This document shows positions 1 through 7,206 of a stretch of 8,682 nucleotides of DNA, one piece after another (the stretch's first letter is position 1; the number at the start of each line of letters is the position of its first letter). Below the pieces are notes generated by a model. It made no database searches. It was not told the origin of the DNA and worked only from the letters and a program-made list of their open reading frames with translations. Made by a program: the position numbers and the translations under genes. This DNA is from Verrucomicrobiota bacterium (GTDB taxonomy: Bacteria; Verrucomicrobiota; Verrucomicrobiia; Chthoniobacterales; UBA10450). The stretch is taken from contig QHQV01000260.1 of assembly GCA_003219945.1 (NCBI GenBank), positions 1-8,682 on the forward strand, written 5' to 3'.

Positions 1-780
1 TCCGATGACGACGCGGTGGAATTTTTGTTCCTTGAGCGTCTCGGGGCAACGCGTTGGAAGTGCATGGTTATGCCGGGCCGTAAAATGCGGGTTGGCGCGA
101 CCGCAACGATCGGCGATGTGTGTTTGCGGGTCGAGAAAATCACCGCAGAGGGCGAGCGGATCATCGCGTTCGACACCGATGTTGATGTTTACGTCGGTGG
201 TTCCATGCCCTTACCGCCGTATGTCGATCGGGCCAGCGATGAATCGGACGCAGCGCGTTACCAGACGGTTTTTGCTCGTCAGCCGGGGGCCGTGGCTGCG
301 CCTACGGCTGGTCTGCATTTCACGCCCGAGATTTTGAGTGAAATTCCGCACACGTTCGTCACGTTGCATGTCGGACCGGGAACTTTTCTTCCTGTGCGCT
401 CTGAAAACATCGCCGAACACCGGATGCATGCGGAGCGTTTTTCCCTTTCGCCGGAAGCCGCAGACAAGATCAACAATGCGCAGCGGATCGTAGCTGTGGG
501 AACCACAGCCATGCGCGTTCTCGAAACAACCATACGTAAAAGCAAACTTCTTAGGCGGCAGATTGAACCGCGATCAGGCGAGACCGATCTTTTCATTTAC
601 CCGCCGTTTACGTTTCGGATTGTCGATGCGCTGTTAACGAATTTCCACTTACCGCGTTCGACTCTACTCATGCTGGTGAGCGCGTTTGCTGGACGCGAAT
701 TCATTCTTCGCGCGTACGAGAAAGCCGTTCATGAACGGTATCGCTTCTACAGTTACGGCGATTGCATGCTGATCTTGTAA
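1..780 (+). CDS. queA: S-adenosylmethionine:tRNA ribosyltransferase-isomerase QueA, 5' end outside window
   Basis: QueA transfers and isomerises the ribosyl part of S-adenosylmethionine onto 7-aminomethyl-7-deazaguanine in tRNA, giving epoxyqueuosine at the wobble base of GUN anticodons; it acts in the cytoplasm. The frame is open from base 1, so the gene starts upstream and about 259 codons of a usual 340-350 are visible. Family motifs in order are PLPPYVDR (208-231), GAVAAPTAGLHFT (286-324), LHVGPGTFLPVR, GTTAMRVLETT, ETDLFIYPPF, NFHLPRSTLLMLVSAFAGRE (640-699) and a C-terminal SYGDCMLIL just before the TAA. The C-terminus is complete and no frameshift is seen. A GTG at 16 is internal to the family alignment and is not the start. 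The next gene lies about 100 bp downstream, so co-transcription is uncertain. Identification is secure from the motifs. Confidence 0.97.
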   Translation, partial: SDDDAVEFLFLERLGATRWKCMVMPGRKMRVGATATIGDVCLRVEKITAEGERIIAFDTDVDVYVGGSMPLPPYVDRASDESDAARYQTVFARQPGAVAAPTAGLHFTPEILSEIPHTFVTLHVGPGTFLPVRSENIAEHRMHAERFSLSPEAADKINNAQRIVAVGTTAMRVLETTIRKSKLLRRQIEPRSGETDLFIYPPFTFRIVDALLTNFHLPRSTLLMLVSAFAGREFILRAYEKAVHERYRFYSYGDCMLIL

Positions 781-844
781 TCTTCCTCTTCCCCTTCCTC
801 TGATCTTCCGGAGGCGAAGCAAGCAGAAGCACAGGAGAGGAAGA
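781..844. repeat. Polypyrimidine/polypurine inverted repeat after queA
   Basis: Immediately after the queA TAA, TCTTCCTCT (781-789) is perfectly complemented by AGAGGAAGA (836-844), extendable by a G-U and a C-G pair. The left half is almost all pyrimidine and the right half mostly purine. Shorter nested pairings (CTTC 805-808 with GAAG 816-819, or CCTC 797-800 with GAGG 811-814) allow a bulged long hairpin. No T run follows, so if it ends queA transcription it is not a classical rho-independent terminator. Its role is unknown. Confidence 0.45.
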
Positions 845-871
845 TTGCGGATACAGACAGTGTGCTATTAT
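845..871 (+). promoter_or_regulatory. Possible promoter of the thioesterase gene
   Basis: TTGCGG (845-850) and TATTAT (866-871) resemble -35 and -10 boxes. The spacer is 15 bp, shorter than the preferred 17. A transcript from this -10 would begin around 878, only a few bases before the ATG at 881, which would make the message almost leaderless. This agrees with the absence of a ribosome binding site there. It is a weak call made by eye. Confidence 0.3.
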
Positions 872-880
872 CCGCTCCAG

Positions 881-1294
881 ATGAGCGACAAACCAAACGG
901 CGAGTTGGTGATTCAAACCATCGCCATGCCTCAGGATACAAATCCGAATGGCGACATCTTCGGCGGCTGGGTAACCTCACAAATGGACTTGGGCAGCGGG
1001 ATTCTCGCGGCGAAAACGGCGCAAGCGCGCGTCGTCACGGCGGCGATGGAAGGAATGTCGTTCCTGCAGCCGGTGAGAGTGGGGGATACCGTCAGGTGTT
1101 ATGCGCACGTCGAGAAAATCGGGCGGACTTCAATGACCATTCCCGTCGAAGTTTGGGTGACGCGTTACATGACGGGCGAAGAACTTCGCGTCACACATGG
1201 CGTCTTTACGCTGGTCGCGGTCGATGAGTCGGGAAAACCGATTCCGGTTAAGCGCGGAACGCGTGATCGCTATTGCATCCCTGAATCTCGATGA
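881..1294 (+). CDS. yciA: YciA-type acyl-CoA thioesterase (hotdog fold)
   Basis: The predicted 137-residue cytoplasmic protein hydrolyses acyl-CoA to free acid and CoA. It matches YciA along its length: NPNGDIFGGWVTSQMD (21-36, the signature strand and hotdog helix start), RVVTAAMEGMSFLQPVRVGD (50-69), and the EVWVTRY segment near 90. E. coli YciA has about 132 residues, so this is one full single-hotdog domain, normally a hexamer. The ATG at 881 was chosen because the family alignment begins there; a TTG at 845 would add 12 non-conserved residues. No Shine-Dalgarno is visible. The stop TGA overlaps the ATG of the following glycosyltransferase (ATGA), implying translational coupling. In YciA enzymes substrate range is broad, so the physiological acyl-CoA cannot be named. 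Confidence 0.9.
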   Translation: MSDKPNGELVIQTIAMPQDTNPNGDIFGGWVTSQMDLGSGILAAKTAQARVVTAAMEGMSFLQPVRVGDTVRCYAHVEKIGRTSMTIPVEVWVTRYMTGEELRVTHGVFTLVAVDESGKPIPVKRGTRDRYCIPESR

Positions 1295-2475
1295 CGCGTT
1301 TCGCTTACCTCTTCGAGCGGTTCCCATCGTTCGGACAAACGTTTTGCTATCGGGAAGTGGCAGAGCTTGATCGCCAGGACATCGCGCCGCCAATCTTTTC
1401 AATCCGTAAGCCGAAAGACGAGCCACCACAAGATTGGGACACGCGTATCGTCGAACGGGTGCGTTATCTTCCAGAGGAAAAGGAGCTGCTGGAAGACGTT
1501 CGACGCGCCGCAAACAAACGGAAGCTCGGCGCAGACATTGTCGCCGCTCTGGATGAATGGCGCCGCCGCACCGATTTCCTTCGCCTTTACCAGGCGATCT
1601 ACGTTGGTCTGCGCTTGCGAAAAATGGGGATCGATCATGTGCACGCTCATTTCGCGGGCATGGCTGCGCGCACTGCTTTCTGGATCAACAAATTTTTTTC
1701 GATCACTTTAAGTTTTACCGCGCACGCGAACGACATTTTCTCCCCGCGGCAGTTTGAAATCGGACTGGATAAACTTTGCGATACGGCGCGTGCGATCATC
1801 ACCGAAACGGATTACGCCGCGCGCTTTTTGCGCGACCGATTCTCTTATCGCGCTGATCGCATCCACCGCATTTACAATGGACTCGATCTTGGTGAATTTG
1901 GGCGGGCAGATTTTTCTTCGACTCCAGCGCTGGTTATTGCGGTGGGCCGTTTGATTCCGAAAAAGGGATTCGCTGATTTAATTCGCACCTGCGCGTTGCT
2001 CATGGAACGCGGGAAATCGTTCCGGTGTGAAATCATCGGTGACGGCCCGCTCAAGAGTGAGCTACGCCAGCAGATCGATGAACTGTGTTTGCAAAATAAT
2101 GTCGAACTTCCGGGTGCAAAGCCGCAGATGCAAGTCCGCGAGCGGCTCGCCGCGGCAAATGTTTTTGTGCTCCCCAGCGTGATTGATCCCGACGGCGGCA
2201 TGGACAATCTGCCTACCGTCATAATGGAAGCGATGGCGACGGGGTTGCCTGTCGTATCCACGGACCTCGGCGGCATTCCGGAAATGGTAATCGAAAACGA
2301 AACCGGATTTTTGGTGCAACCCAGCGACACCGCAGCAATGGCTGACGCGATTGAAACGGTGATTAGCGATTGTTCTTTGGCGGCAAGACTTGGCCATTCC
2401 GGCTGCGAACGCGCGCGAGCGCTTTTCTCGATCGAAAAGAATGTCCGCGAATTGTACGCGCTGCTGACGTTGTAG
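1291..2475 (+). CDS. GT4-family glycosyltransferase (WcaL/colanic-acid type)
   Basis: This 394-residue GT-B glycosyltransferase transfers a sugar from a nucleotide sugar, probably to a glycolipid or exopolysaccharide intermediate on the inner face of the membrane. The N-terminal acceptor domain has ERFPSFGQTF (9-18, where relatives often read FPxxSETF), HVHAHFA (116-122) and SFTAHANDIF (141-150). The C-terminal nucleotide-sugar domain starts at AVGRLIPKKG (217-226), with EIIGDGP (247-253) and GMDNLPTVIMEAMATGLPVV (303-322). The usual E-x7-E motif appears as D305-x7-E313. There is no signal peptide or membrane segment. The start overlaps the thioesterase stop by 4 bp. A stem-loop begins one base after the TAG. 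Sugar and acceptor cannot be deduced, and there is no surrounding polysaccharide cluster in the window. Confidence 0.9.
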   Translation: MTRFAYLFERFPSFGQTFCYREVAELDRQDIAPPIFSIRKPKDEPPQDWDTRIVERVRYLPEEKELLEDVRRAANKRKLGADIVAALDEWRRRTDFLRLYQAIYVGLRLRKMGIDHVHAHFAGMAARTAFWINKFFSITLSFTAHANDIFSPRQFEIGLDKLCDTARAIITETDYAARFLRDRFSYRADRIHRIYNGLDLGEFGRADFSSTPALVIAVGRLIPKKGFADLIRTCALLMERGKSFRCEIIGDGPLKSELRQQIDELCLQNNVELPGAKPQMQVRERLAAANVFVLPSVIDPDGGMDNLPTVIMEAMATGLPVVSTDLGGIPEMVIENETGFLVQPSDTAAMADAIETVISDCSLAARLGHSGCERARALFSIEKNVRELYALLTL

Positions 2476-2496
2476 CGACGGGCCCGTGGCCCGTCG
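2476..2496 (+). terminator. Stem-loop directly after the glycosyltransferase stop
   Basis: CGACGGGC (2476-2483) and GCCCGTCG (2489-2496) form a perfect 8-bp GC-rich stem with a 5-base loop, beginning at the base after the TAG. It lacks a T tract on the plus strand. It may pause or end transcription from the plus-strand pair, or belong to a repeated intergenic element together with the next hairpin. Confidence 0.5.
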
Positions 2497-2506
2497 ATGG
2501 TTACGC

Positions 2507-2530
2507 AAAAAGGATCGCCCACAGGGCGGT
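2507..2530 (-). terminator. Rho-independent terminator of zwf-opcA
   Basis: On the minus strand ACCGCCC (2530-2524), loop TGT and GGGCGAT (2520-2514) form a 7-bp stem with one G-U pair. CC and then five T residues (2511-2507) follow. It begins two bases after the opcA stop codon, which is the classical position. It also separates the minus-strand operon from the convergent plus-strand glycosyltransferase. Confidence 0.75.
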
Positions 2531-2532
2531 GG

Positions 2533-3591
2533 CTATAGTAGATCCCGAACGCAATTGAGCGCGTTCAGGTAAACGCGGTGCGGGCCGCCGCGAATCAGTT
2601 CCTCGCTGATCAAGCCCACCGGATCGTTGTTTCCAGCGGGCATTAGCTGGGGAACCCGGTTTTCGTCGTTGTGTATGCGTGAGACCTCCAGGAGATCGCC
2701 GCAATGCGCGTATGTGACGCGAAACTCCACGTCACCGCTGGTCAACGCGATTTCGTGAACCGGTTCGCCATTGCGCTCGCGGAGGTCGACATCGATGTGC
2801 TGCCTTGACGCCCGGGTAAACCGCAACTCACCTGAGGATTTCACCTCGTCAATGTGCCAATTCAATTGCGCCCCCAGCCAACCCACAAACAAAACAGCGG
2901 TCGATCGAAAGCCGGGTGCAAAATAGATCCGCACCTTGCTGATCTTAGCGAGGCGATGATGCGAAGCGGGGTGATCGAAGAATTGCGCGAGCGCGAAGCG
3001 AAGGTTGTCCAGTCGCGTCCAATTCAAATCGCAAAGCACGATTCGCTGGTTGCCCTCCTCCTGCATCACCTCGAGTAAACGTGTTTGTGAGCGAAAATCG
3101 CTCCAGCCGTGGCTGTCATAGATCACCCGATCGACCCACGTCCAAAGTTGCGAGTCAATTGGTTCGCGAAATTCTTCCTGCCACCAAAGATAAAGCGGCA
3201 GGTCCGAATCCAGATTGGAAAGGATGATGCTCGGTAGTTGTGTGGTGCATCCGCCTTTGAGCAGAAACGAAATCTGTTCGGAGCAAACTTGCTTGCCGCC
3301 AACGCTGCTCACGTGGCAGTGCGCACTGATCCAGGCGCTGACGAGGTCGTCGTCTGCACCGCAATCAGCTTCGATGACGATCGCGCGACAGGCGTGGTTT
3401 TCGGTGATTCGCGCCATCAATTGCGTGTTGCTTGGCAATGAGCCCGGATCTTCGCTGTAAACGGCAAGATTCATCAGCGATGCTCGGGTCATTGCGCCTT
3501 CGCCCTCCCGCCAGAGTTTTTTCAGCTCCTGCTCAATTTTTCCGATCTCGACCGGAGCGCCTAACGAGTATGTTTCAGCAGCCGCAGGCAT
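2533..3591 (-). CDS. opcA: Glucose-6-phosphate dehydrogenase assembly protein OpcA
   Basis: OpcA binds glucose-6-phosphate dehydrogenase and promotes its active oligomer; in cyanobacteria it is linked to redox control of that enzyme. The 352-residue protein has an N-terminal helical start (EIGKIEQELKKLWRE, 15-29), a core with RAIVIEAD (69-76), LYLWWQ (133-138), DRVIYDS (154-160) and DLNWTRL (188-194), and a C-terminal part with LFVGWLGAQLNW (234-245). Length fits the family (about 300-370). It has eight cysteines, five of them between residues 68 and 115. The ATG at 3591 leaves 7 bp after the zwf stop; a longer open frame reaches into zwf but reads non-conserved sequence there. Adjacency to zwf is the conserved arrangement and strongly supports the call. 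A terminator follows immediately. It is cytoplasmic, with no signal peptide. Confidence 0.9.
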   Translation of the reverse strand: MPAAAETYSLGAPVEIGKIEQELKKLWREGEGAMTRASLMNLAVYSEDPGSLPSNTQLMARITENHACRAIVIEADCGADDDLVSAWISAHCHVSSVGGKQVCSEQISFLLKGGCTTQLPSIILSNLDSDLPLYLWWQEEFREPIDSQLWTWVDRVIYDSHGWSDFRSQTRLLEVMQEEGNQRIVLCDLNWTRLDNLRFALAQFFDHPASHHRLAKISKVRIYFAPGFRSTAVLFVGWLGAQLNWHIDEVKSSGELRFTRASRQHIDVDLRERNGEPVHEIALTSGDVEFRVTYAHCGDLLEVSRIHNDENRVPQLMPAGNNDPVGLISEELIRGGPHRVYLNALNCVRDLL

Positions 3592-3598
3592 AACGGGT

Positions 3599-5140
3599 TT
3601 ATAATCTTCTCCACGCCCGGCCCTCGCGAGCGAGCAAATCATCGGCAGCTTCCGGTCCCCAGGATCCCGCGGGATAAAAATATAACTCGGGCGCATTCTT
3701 CTTTGCGTGCCACGCTTCCTCGATTGGATCGATGAACGCCCAGGCTTGCTCCACCTCGTCCGCGCGTGCAAAGAGCGTGGCATCGCCGCTCATCGCGTCG
3801 AGCAGCAGACGTTCGTATGCTTCCGGGCTGGGTTTGCCGAAGGATGTTCCGTAATGAAAATCCATTTTAACCGGCTCGATGCGAAAACTTGTGCCGGGTA
3901 CCTTGGCATGAATCCGCAACGAGATTCCTTCATCGGGCTGAATCCGAATCACGAGCACGTTGAGGTCCCGGAGATCCTTATTGAACAACACCGCCGGCGC
4001 TTTTTTGAAGTGAATGGAAATTTCAGTTGCCGATTTCGGAAGCCGCTTGCCCACTCGCATGTACACCGGTACGTCGGCCCAGCGCCAGTTGTCGATGAAC
4101 AAACGCAAGGCGACAAACGTTTCGGTCTGCGAATCGGGATTTACGTTTTGTTCCTGCCGGTAACCGAGGATCGGCTCGCCGTGAATAGCGCCTTTCGTGT
4201 ATTGGCCACGTACAACGTTGGCCGCGATTTCGCTGCGCGACCAGCGATGCAGTGAGCGCACGACTTTGACCTTCTCGTCGCGGATACTGTCAGCGCTCAG
4301 GTCAGTAGGCGGTTCCATAGCGACGAGACATAGGAGCTGAATCAGATGATTTTGTACCATGTCGCGCAATGCGCCTGCGTCTTCGTAATAGCCGGCCCGA
4401 GTCCCGACCCCGAGTGTTTCCGCCGCTGTGATCTGCACATTATCGATGTAGTGCGTGTTCCACAGCGGTGAGAAAATCGCATTGGCAAATCGGAGGACCA
4501 GAATGTTCTGCGCCGTTTCCTTACCGAGGAAATGGTCAATGCGGTAGGTCTGATCTTCTCTGAAGGAATTGCGCACGACGCGATTGAGCTCGCGCGCTGA
4601 GGCGAGATCAGTGCCGAATGGTTTTTCGATTATGACGCGTGCCCAGCTTCCTTTGCAGGTCTGGTTCAGCCCTGCGGCTTTCAGGTTTTTGAGAATCGAT
4701 TCGAACTGGTCAGGACCGGCTGCCAGATAAAACAGACGGTTGCCGCGTGTGCCATGGCTTTTGTCGAGCTCCTCGAGACGTTTGGTCAGCCGCTCGTAAC
4801 CAGCTTCATCACCAAACTCGCTCCGGTGATAAAAAATAGATTGCGCAAACGCGTTCCAGATTTCGTCGCGCACCGGCTGACGCGAAAACTTGCGCATGGA
4901 TTCTTCGAGGTCGCGCCGAAAATCGTCGTCACTTTTGTCGCGCCGAGCGAATCCAACGATGACGACGCCGGGCGGCAGTTCGCCGTCGGCCGCCAGGTTA
5001 TATAACGCCGGGACAAGTTTGCGATGAGTGAGATCACCCGTAGCACCGAAGATCACGATGCTACATGGCTGTGGCACGGGCCGCGCCGACAATCCTTCGC
5101 GCAGCGGGTTTGGTTCGGGTTGATCCGCCGTGCGATTCAT
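3599..5140 (-). CDS. zwf: Glucose-6-phosphate 1-dehydrogenase
   Basis: This enzyme oxidises glucose 6-phosphate to 6-phosphogluconolactone with NADP+, the first step of the oxidative pentose phosphate pathway, in the cytoplasm. The 513 residues match the family length (about 490-515). The Rossmann nucleotide-binding motif is GATGDLT (32-38). EKPFG lies at 172-176 and the substrate signature RIDHFLGKE at 200-208, with H203. H265 in MVQNHL, 62 residues on, corresponds to the catalytic histidine (H240) of the Leuconostoc mesenteroides enzyme. The first 25 residues are a variable tail. The start is ATG at 5140; only a weak GGA lies upstream. opcA follows after 7 bp and both probably share one message. 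Upstream, 106 bp with a terminator-like hairpin separate it from the hydroxymethyltransferase, so it likely has its own promoter. All catalytic residues are present. Confidence 0.97.
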   Translation of the reverse strand: MNRTADQPEPNPLREGLSARPVPQPCSIVIFGATGDLTHRKLVPALYNLAADGELPPGVVIVGFARRDKSDDDFRRDLEESMRKFSRQPVRDEIWNAFAQSIFYHRSEFGDEAGYERLTKRLEELDKSHGTRGNRLFYLAAGPDQFESILKNLKAAGLNQTCKGSWARVIIEKPFGTDLASARELNRVVRNSFREDQTYRIDHFLGKETAQNILVLRFANAIFSPLWNTHYIDNVQITAAETLGVGTRAGYYEDAGALRDMVQNHLIQLLCLVAMEPPTDLSADSIRDEKVKVVRSLHRWSRSEIAANVVRGQYTKGAIHGEPILGYRQEQNVNPDSQTETFVALRLFIDNWRWADVPVYMRVGKRLPKSATEISIHFKKAPAVLFNKDLRDLNVLVIRIQPDEGISLRIHAKVPGTSFRIEPVKMDFHYGTSFGKPSPEAYERLLLDAMSGDATLFARADEVEQAWAFIDPIEEAWHAKKNAPELYFYPAGSWGPEAADDLLAREGRAWRRL

Positions 5141-5209
5141 TCCATCCGCAGATTACGAGATTTTCGCCGATTGAATAATACGAATTGATGCAGGCGGGTT
5201 TTGTAACTG
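5141..5209 (-). promoter_or_regulatory. Probable zwf promoter region, elements not resolved
   Basis: This AT-rich stretch lies between the terminator-like hairpin and the zwf ATG. A TATTAT on the minus strand (5180-5175) could be a -10 box. The best -35 candidate, TTACAA (5206-5201), is 20 bp away, which is too far for a normal sigma-70 promoter. The region is therefore marked as the likely site of zwf initiation without a firm promoter. Confidence 0.25.
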
Positions 5210-5242
5210 AAAAAAAATTGATTGCAGCGTTCGTCGCGCTGC
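5210..5242 (-). terminator. Terminator-like hairpin after the phosphatase-hydroxymethyltransferase gene
   Basis: On the minus strand GCAGCG (5242-5237), a 7-base loop and CGCTGC (5229-5224) form a 6-bp stem starting 4 bases past the TAG stop. Eight T residues (5217-5210) follow after the six-base gap AATCAA. The gap is longer than ideal, so termination may be partial, with some read-through into zwf. Confidence 0.6.
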
Positions 5243-5246
5243 GCAC

Positions 5247-7058
5247 CTAGACGGGCAATGGAAATCTGCTCGTCAGATCGATGACTTTTTTGCGCACGTT
5301 CTCGAGTGCGCCTCCGTCGCTACGATTCTCGAGCGCTTCGGCAACAAGCTCGGCGATCTCGAGCATATCTTCTTCTTTCATGCCGCGCGTGGTGACTGCG
5401 GGCGTGCCGACGCGGATGCCGGCCGGCTTGAAAGGCGAGCTCGTGTCGAACGGGATGGCGTTTTTGTTTACGGTAATGCTGGAGCGGTCGAGAACTTCCT
5501 GCGCTTCCTTGCCATTGAGATCCTTCGGGCGAAGATCGACAAGCATCAGATGATTGTCGGTTCCACCGGAGACGATGCGATAACCGTGTTTGGCTAAACC
5601 GGCGGCCAGGGCTTTCGCGTTAATCACTACCTGTCGCTGGTATTCGCGAAATTGCGGTTGCAGTGCTTCATGAAAACAGACCGCTTTCGCGGCGATGACG
5701 TGCATAAGCGGGCCGCCTTGCACGCCAGGAAAAACCGTGGCGTCGATTTGCTTCGCGAATTTTTCTTCGCACATCACGATGCCGCCACGTGGACCGCGCA
5801 AACTTTTGTGAGTCGTGGTGGTTACGAACTGTGCGTGCGGAATCGGGCTCGGATGTTGCCCTCCTGCGACCAGACCGGCTATATGCGCCATGTCGACAAA
5901 GAGAATCGCGCCGACTGAATCGGCGATTTGTCGTAGCCGCGGGAAATCAATGATGCGCGGGTAAGCGGATGCACCGGCCGTGATCATCACTGGCCGGACT
6001 TCCTCGGCTTGTTTCTGCAATGCGTCGTAATCGATTTGCTCGGTCTTTTCGCTCACGCCGTACTGCGACACGAGGTAGAATTTTCCGGAGAAATTTGCCG
6101 GATGTCCGTGCGTGAGATGGCCGCCGTGCGCCAGATTCATCGCCAGAATCTTGTCGCCGGGTTTCAGCATCGAGAAGTAAACGGCCATGTTTGCCTGCGC
6201 ACCGCTGTGCGGCTGCACGTTGACGTGTTCGCAGCCGAAAAGCCGCTTGGCGCGGTGGATTGCCAACTGCTCGGCGGTATCGACGTTCTCGCAGCCGCCA
6301 TACCAACGTTTCCGCGGATAACCTTCCGCGTATTTATTGGTCATCACGCTACCCTGAGCTTCCATCACCGCGCGGCTGGTGAAATTTTCAGAGGCGATCA
6401 ATTCGATGTTCTCACGCTGGCGTTTTTCTTCCGCAGCAATCGCATCAAAGATTTCGGGATCCACTTTCCGTAATGCCTCGCCGTAACATGGCGCCGATGT
6501 GGAAGCGATGGATCCGGGTTCAAATTGCTGAGAAAGATGGTCCATGGAATAAGATATGTCGGACGAGCGCACCGCACCAGGGCGGACGAGTTCGCCCTGT
6601 TCTACAAATGCGAGGACGCTCGGCAGAGCGTTTTTGATAATGCGTGCGCAACCCTCGTACACTTCGCGGCCCAAACCGATGGGGTCGGGTACATCGCGCC
6701 ACACCGTCGTGCCAGGCTGTTCAAATTCACGGATTAAGAACGTTTTTTCCGCACTTTGTGGAAACAATGTTTGTATCGTTTCGAGGTGCGCTCCGGTCAT
6801 GGCGAAAATGTGCGTAGCTCGATCAACCAGCGCTCCGGTCAGCGGCTGGCTGCGCAGGTCGCTTATGTCTGTGCCTTCCTCTGCACAGACTTCCACCGCA
6901 TACACGCTTGGCGGCTGACCACGAACCGCGTGCACGCCGGCCGATGCGACTTCAATGTCCTTCCGGTTGCCAGTCAGGCGGCGAAAAAACCCTTCTGCGA
7001 TCGGGCTCCGACAAATGTTGCCTGTGCAGACGAAGAGGACGTTTTTCACGGGTCGCAA
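5247..7058 (-). CDS. glyA: Fusion: LMW protein tyrosine phosphatase + serine hydroxymethyltransferase
   Basis: One uninterrupted 603-codon frame encodes two enzymes. Residues 1-154 are a low-molecular-weight phosphatase: P-loop CTGNICRS (11-18) with nucleophile C11 and R17, and general acid D125 in VPDPIG. Residues 155-189 are a linker. Residues about 190-603 are a complete GlyA, the PLP enzyme that interconverts serine plus tetrahydrofolate with glycine plus methylene-tetrahydrofolate. Its landmarks are NKYAEGYP (241-248), HGGHLTHG (311-318), [10 protein letters not shown] (388-397), the PLP lysine K418 in [14 protein letters not shown], and R549 in [13 protein letters not shown]. Both domains keep their catalytic residues. 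Numbering uses the TTG at 7058; GTG at 7049 gives the family-typical [11 protein letters not shown] start and may be the true one. An ATG at 6545 (residue 172) could start GlyA alone, but no ribosome site is seen. Single-gene GlyA has 410-430 residues, so the extra N-terminus is a real addition unless the assembly lost a stop. Confidence 0.93.
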   Translation of the reverse strand: MRPVKNVLFVCTGNICRSPIAEGFFRRLTGNRKDIEVASAGVHAVRGQPPSVYAVEVCAEEGTDISDLRSQPLTGALVDRATHIFAMTGAHLETIQTLFPQSAEKTFLIREFEQPGTTVWRDVPDPIGLGREVYEGCARIIKNALPSVLAFVEQGELVRPGAVRSSDISYSMDHLSQQFEPGSIASTSAPCYGEALRKVDPEIFDAIAAEEKRQRENIELIASENFTSRAVMEAQGSVMTNKYAEGYPRKRWYGGCENVDTAEQLAIHRAKRLFGCEHVNVQPHSGAQANMAVYFSMLKPGDKILAMNLAHGGHLTHGHPANFSGKFYLVSQYGVSEKTEQIDYDALQKQAEEVRPVMITAGASAYPRIIDFPRLRQIADSVGAILFVDMAHIAGLVAGGQHPSPIPHAQFVTTTTHKSLRGPRGGIVMCEEKFAKQIDATVFPGVQGGPLMHVIAAKAVCFHEALQPQFREYQRQVVINAKALAAGLAKHGYRIVSGGTDNHLMLVDLRPKDLNGKEAQEVLDRSSITVNKNAIPFDTSSPFKPAGIRVGTPAVTTRGMKEEDMLEIAELVAEALENRSDGGALENVRKKVIDLTSRFPLPV

Positions 7059-7079
7059 CGCGCAGCGAGCGCGTTTCTC

Positions 7080-7107
7080 AACCTAAAAGCGAACCTCTCC
7101 AAGTCAA
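7080..7107 (-). promoter_or_regulatory. Possible sigma-70 promoter of the fusion gene
   Basis: On the minus strand TTGACT (7107-7102, five of six -35 consensus bases) is followed after 16 bp by TAGGTT (7085-7080), a poor -10. Initiation near 7073 would leave a leader of 15-24 bases before the TTG (7058) or GTG (7049). No equally good plus-strand promoter for the divergent gene is visible in 7059-7206. Confidence 0.35.
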
Positions 7108-7206
7108 TTTCCGATGGTCCAAGAGCGTCGTTTCGTGAGTGATTTGTCGCTTCTCGCAGCGGCGCATTGCGGTTATGGTGACCACCGTTCCATCGCTCTC
7201 CAGCAA

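Noticed and set aside
16..18. GTG as the queA start
   Set aside because: The frame is open to base 1 and the first residues already match the middle of the QueA N-terminal domain, so the gene is cut by the window edge.
845..880. TTG start for the thioesterase
   Set aside because: It adds 12 residues not seen in YciA proteins and overlaps the likely promoter.
1872..2522. 216-codon open frame opposite the glycosyltransferase
   Set aside because: It lies antisense to the well-supported GT4 domain and its product is low-complexity Ser/Arg-rich.
3592..3783. N-terminal extension of OpcA into zwf
   Set aside because: The added 64 residues are an out-of-frame reading of the conserved zwf 3' end and show no OpcA similarity; the ATG at 3591 fits the family and gives normal operon spacing.
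3707..4255. 182-codon open frame opposite zwf
   Set aside because: It is a mirror of the conserved zwf coding sequence, with no recognisable domain.
6009..6473. 154-codon open frame opposite the hydroxymethyltransferase
   Set aside because: It is antisense to highly conserved GlyA sequence and matches no family I know.
7114..7206. Longer start for the CNB-DUF1003 protein
   Set aside because: The extra 31 residues have no recognisable feature, while the ATG at 7207 lies directly before the conserved domain. It cannot be fully excluded.
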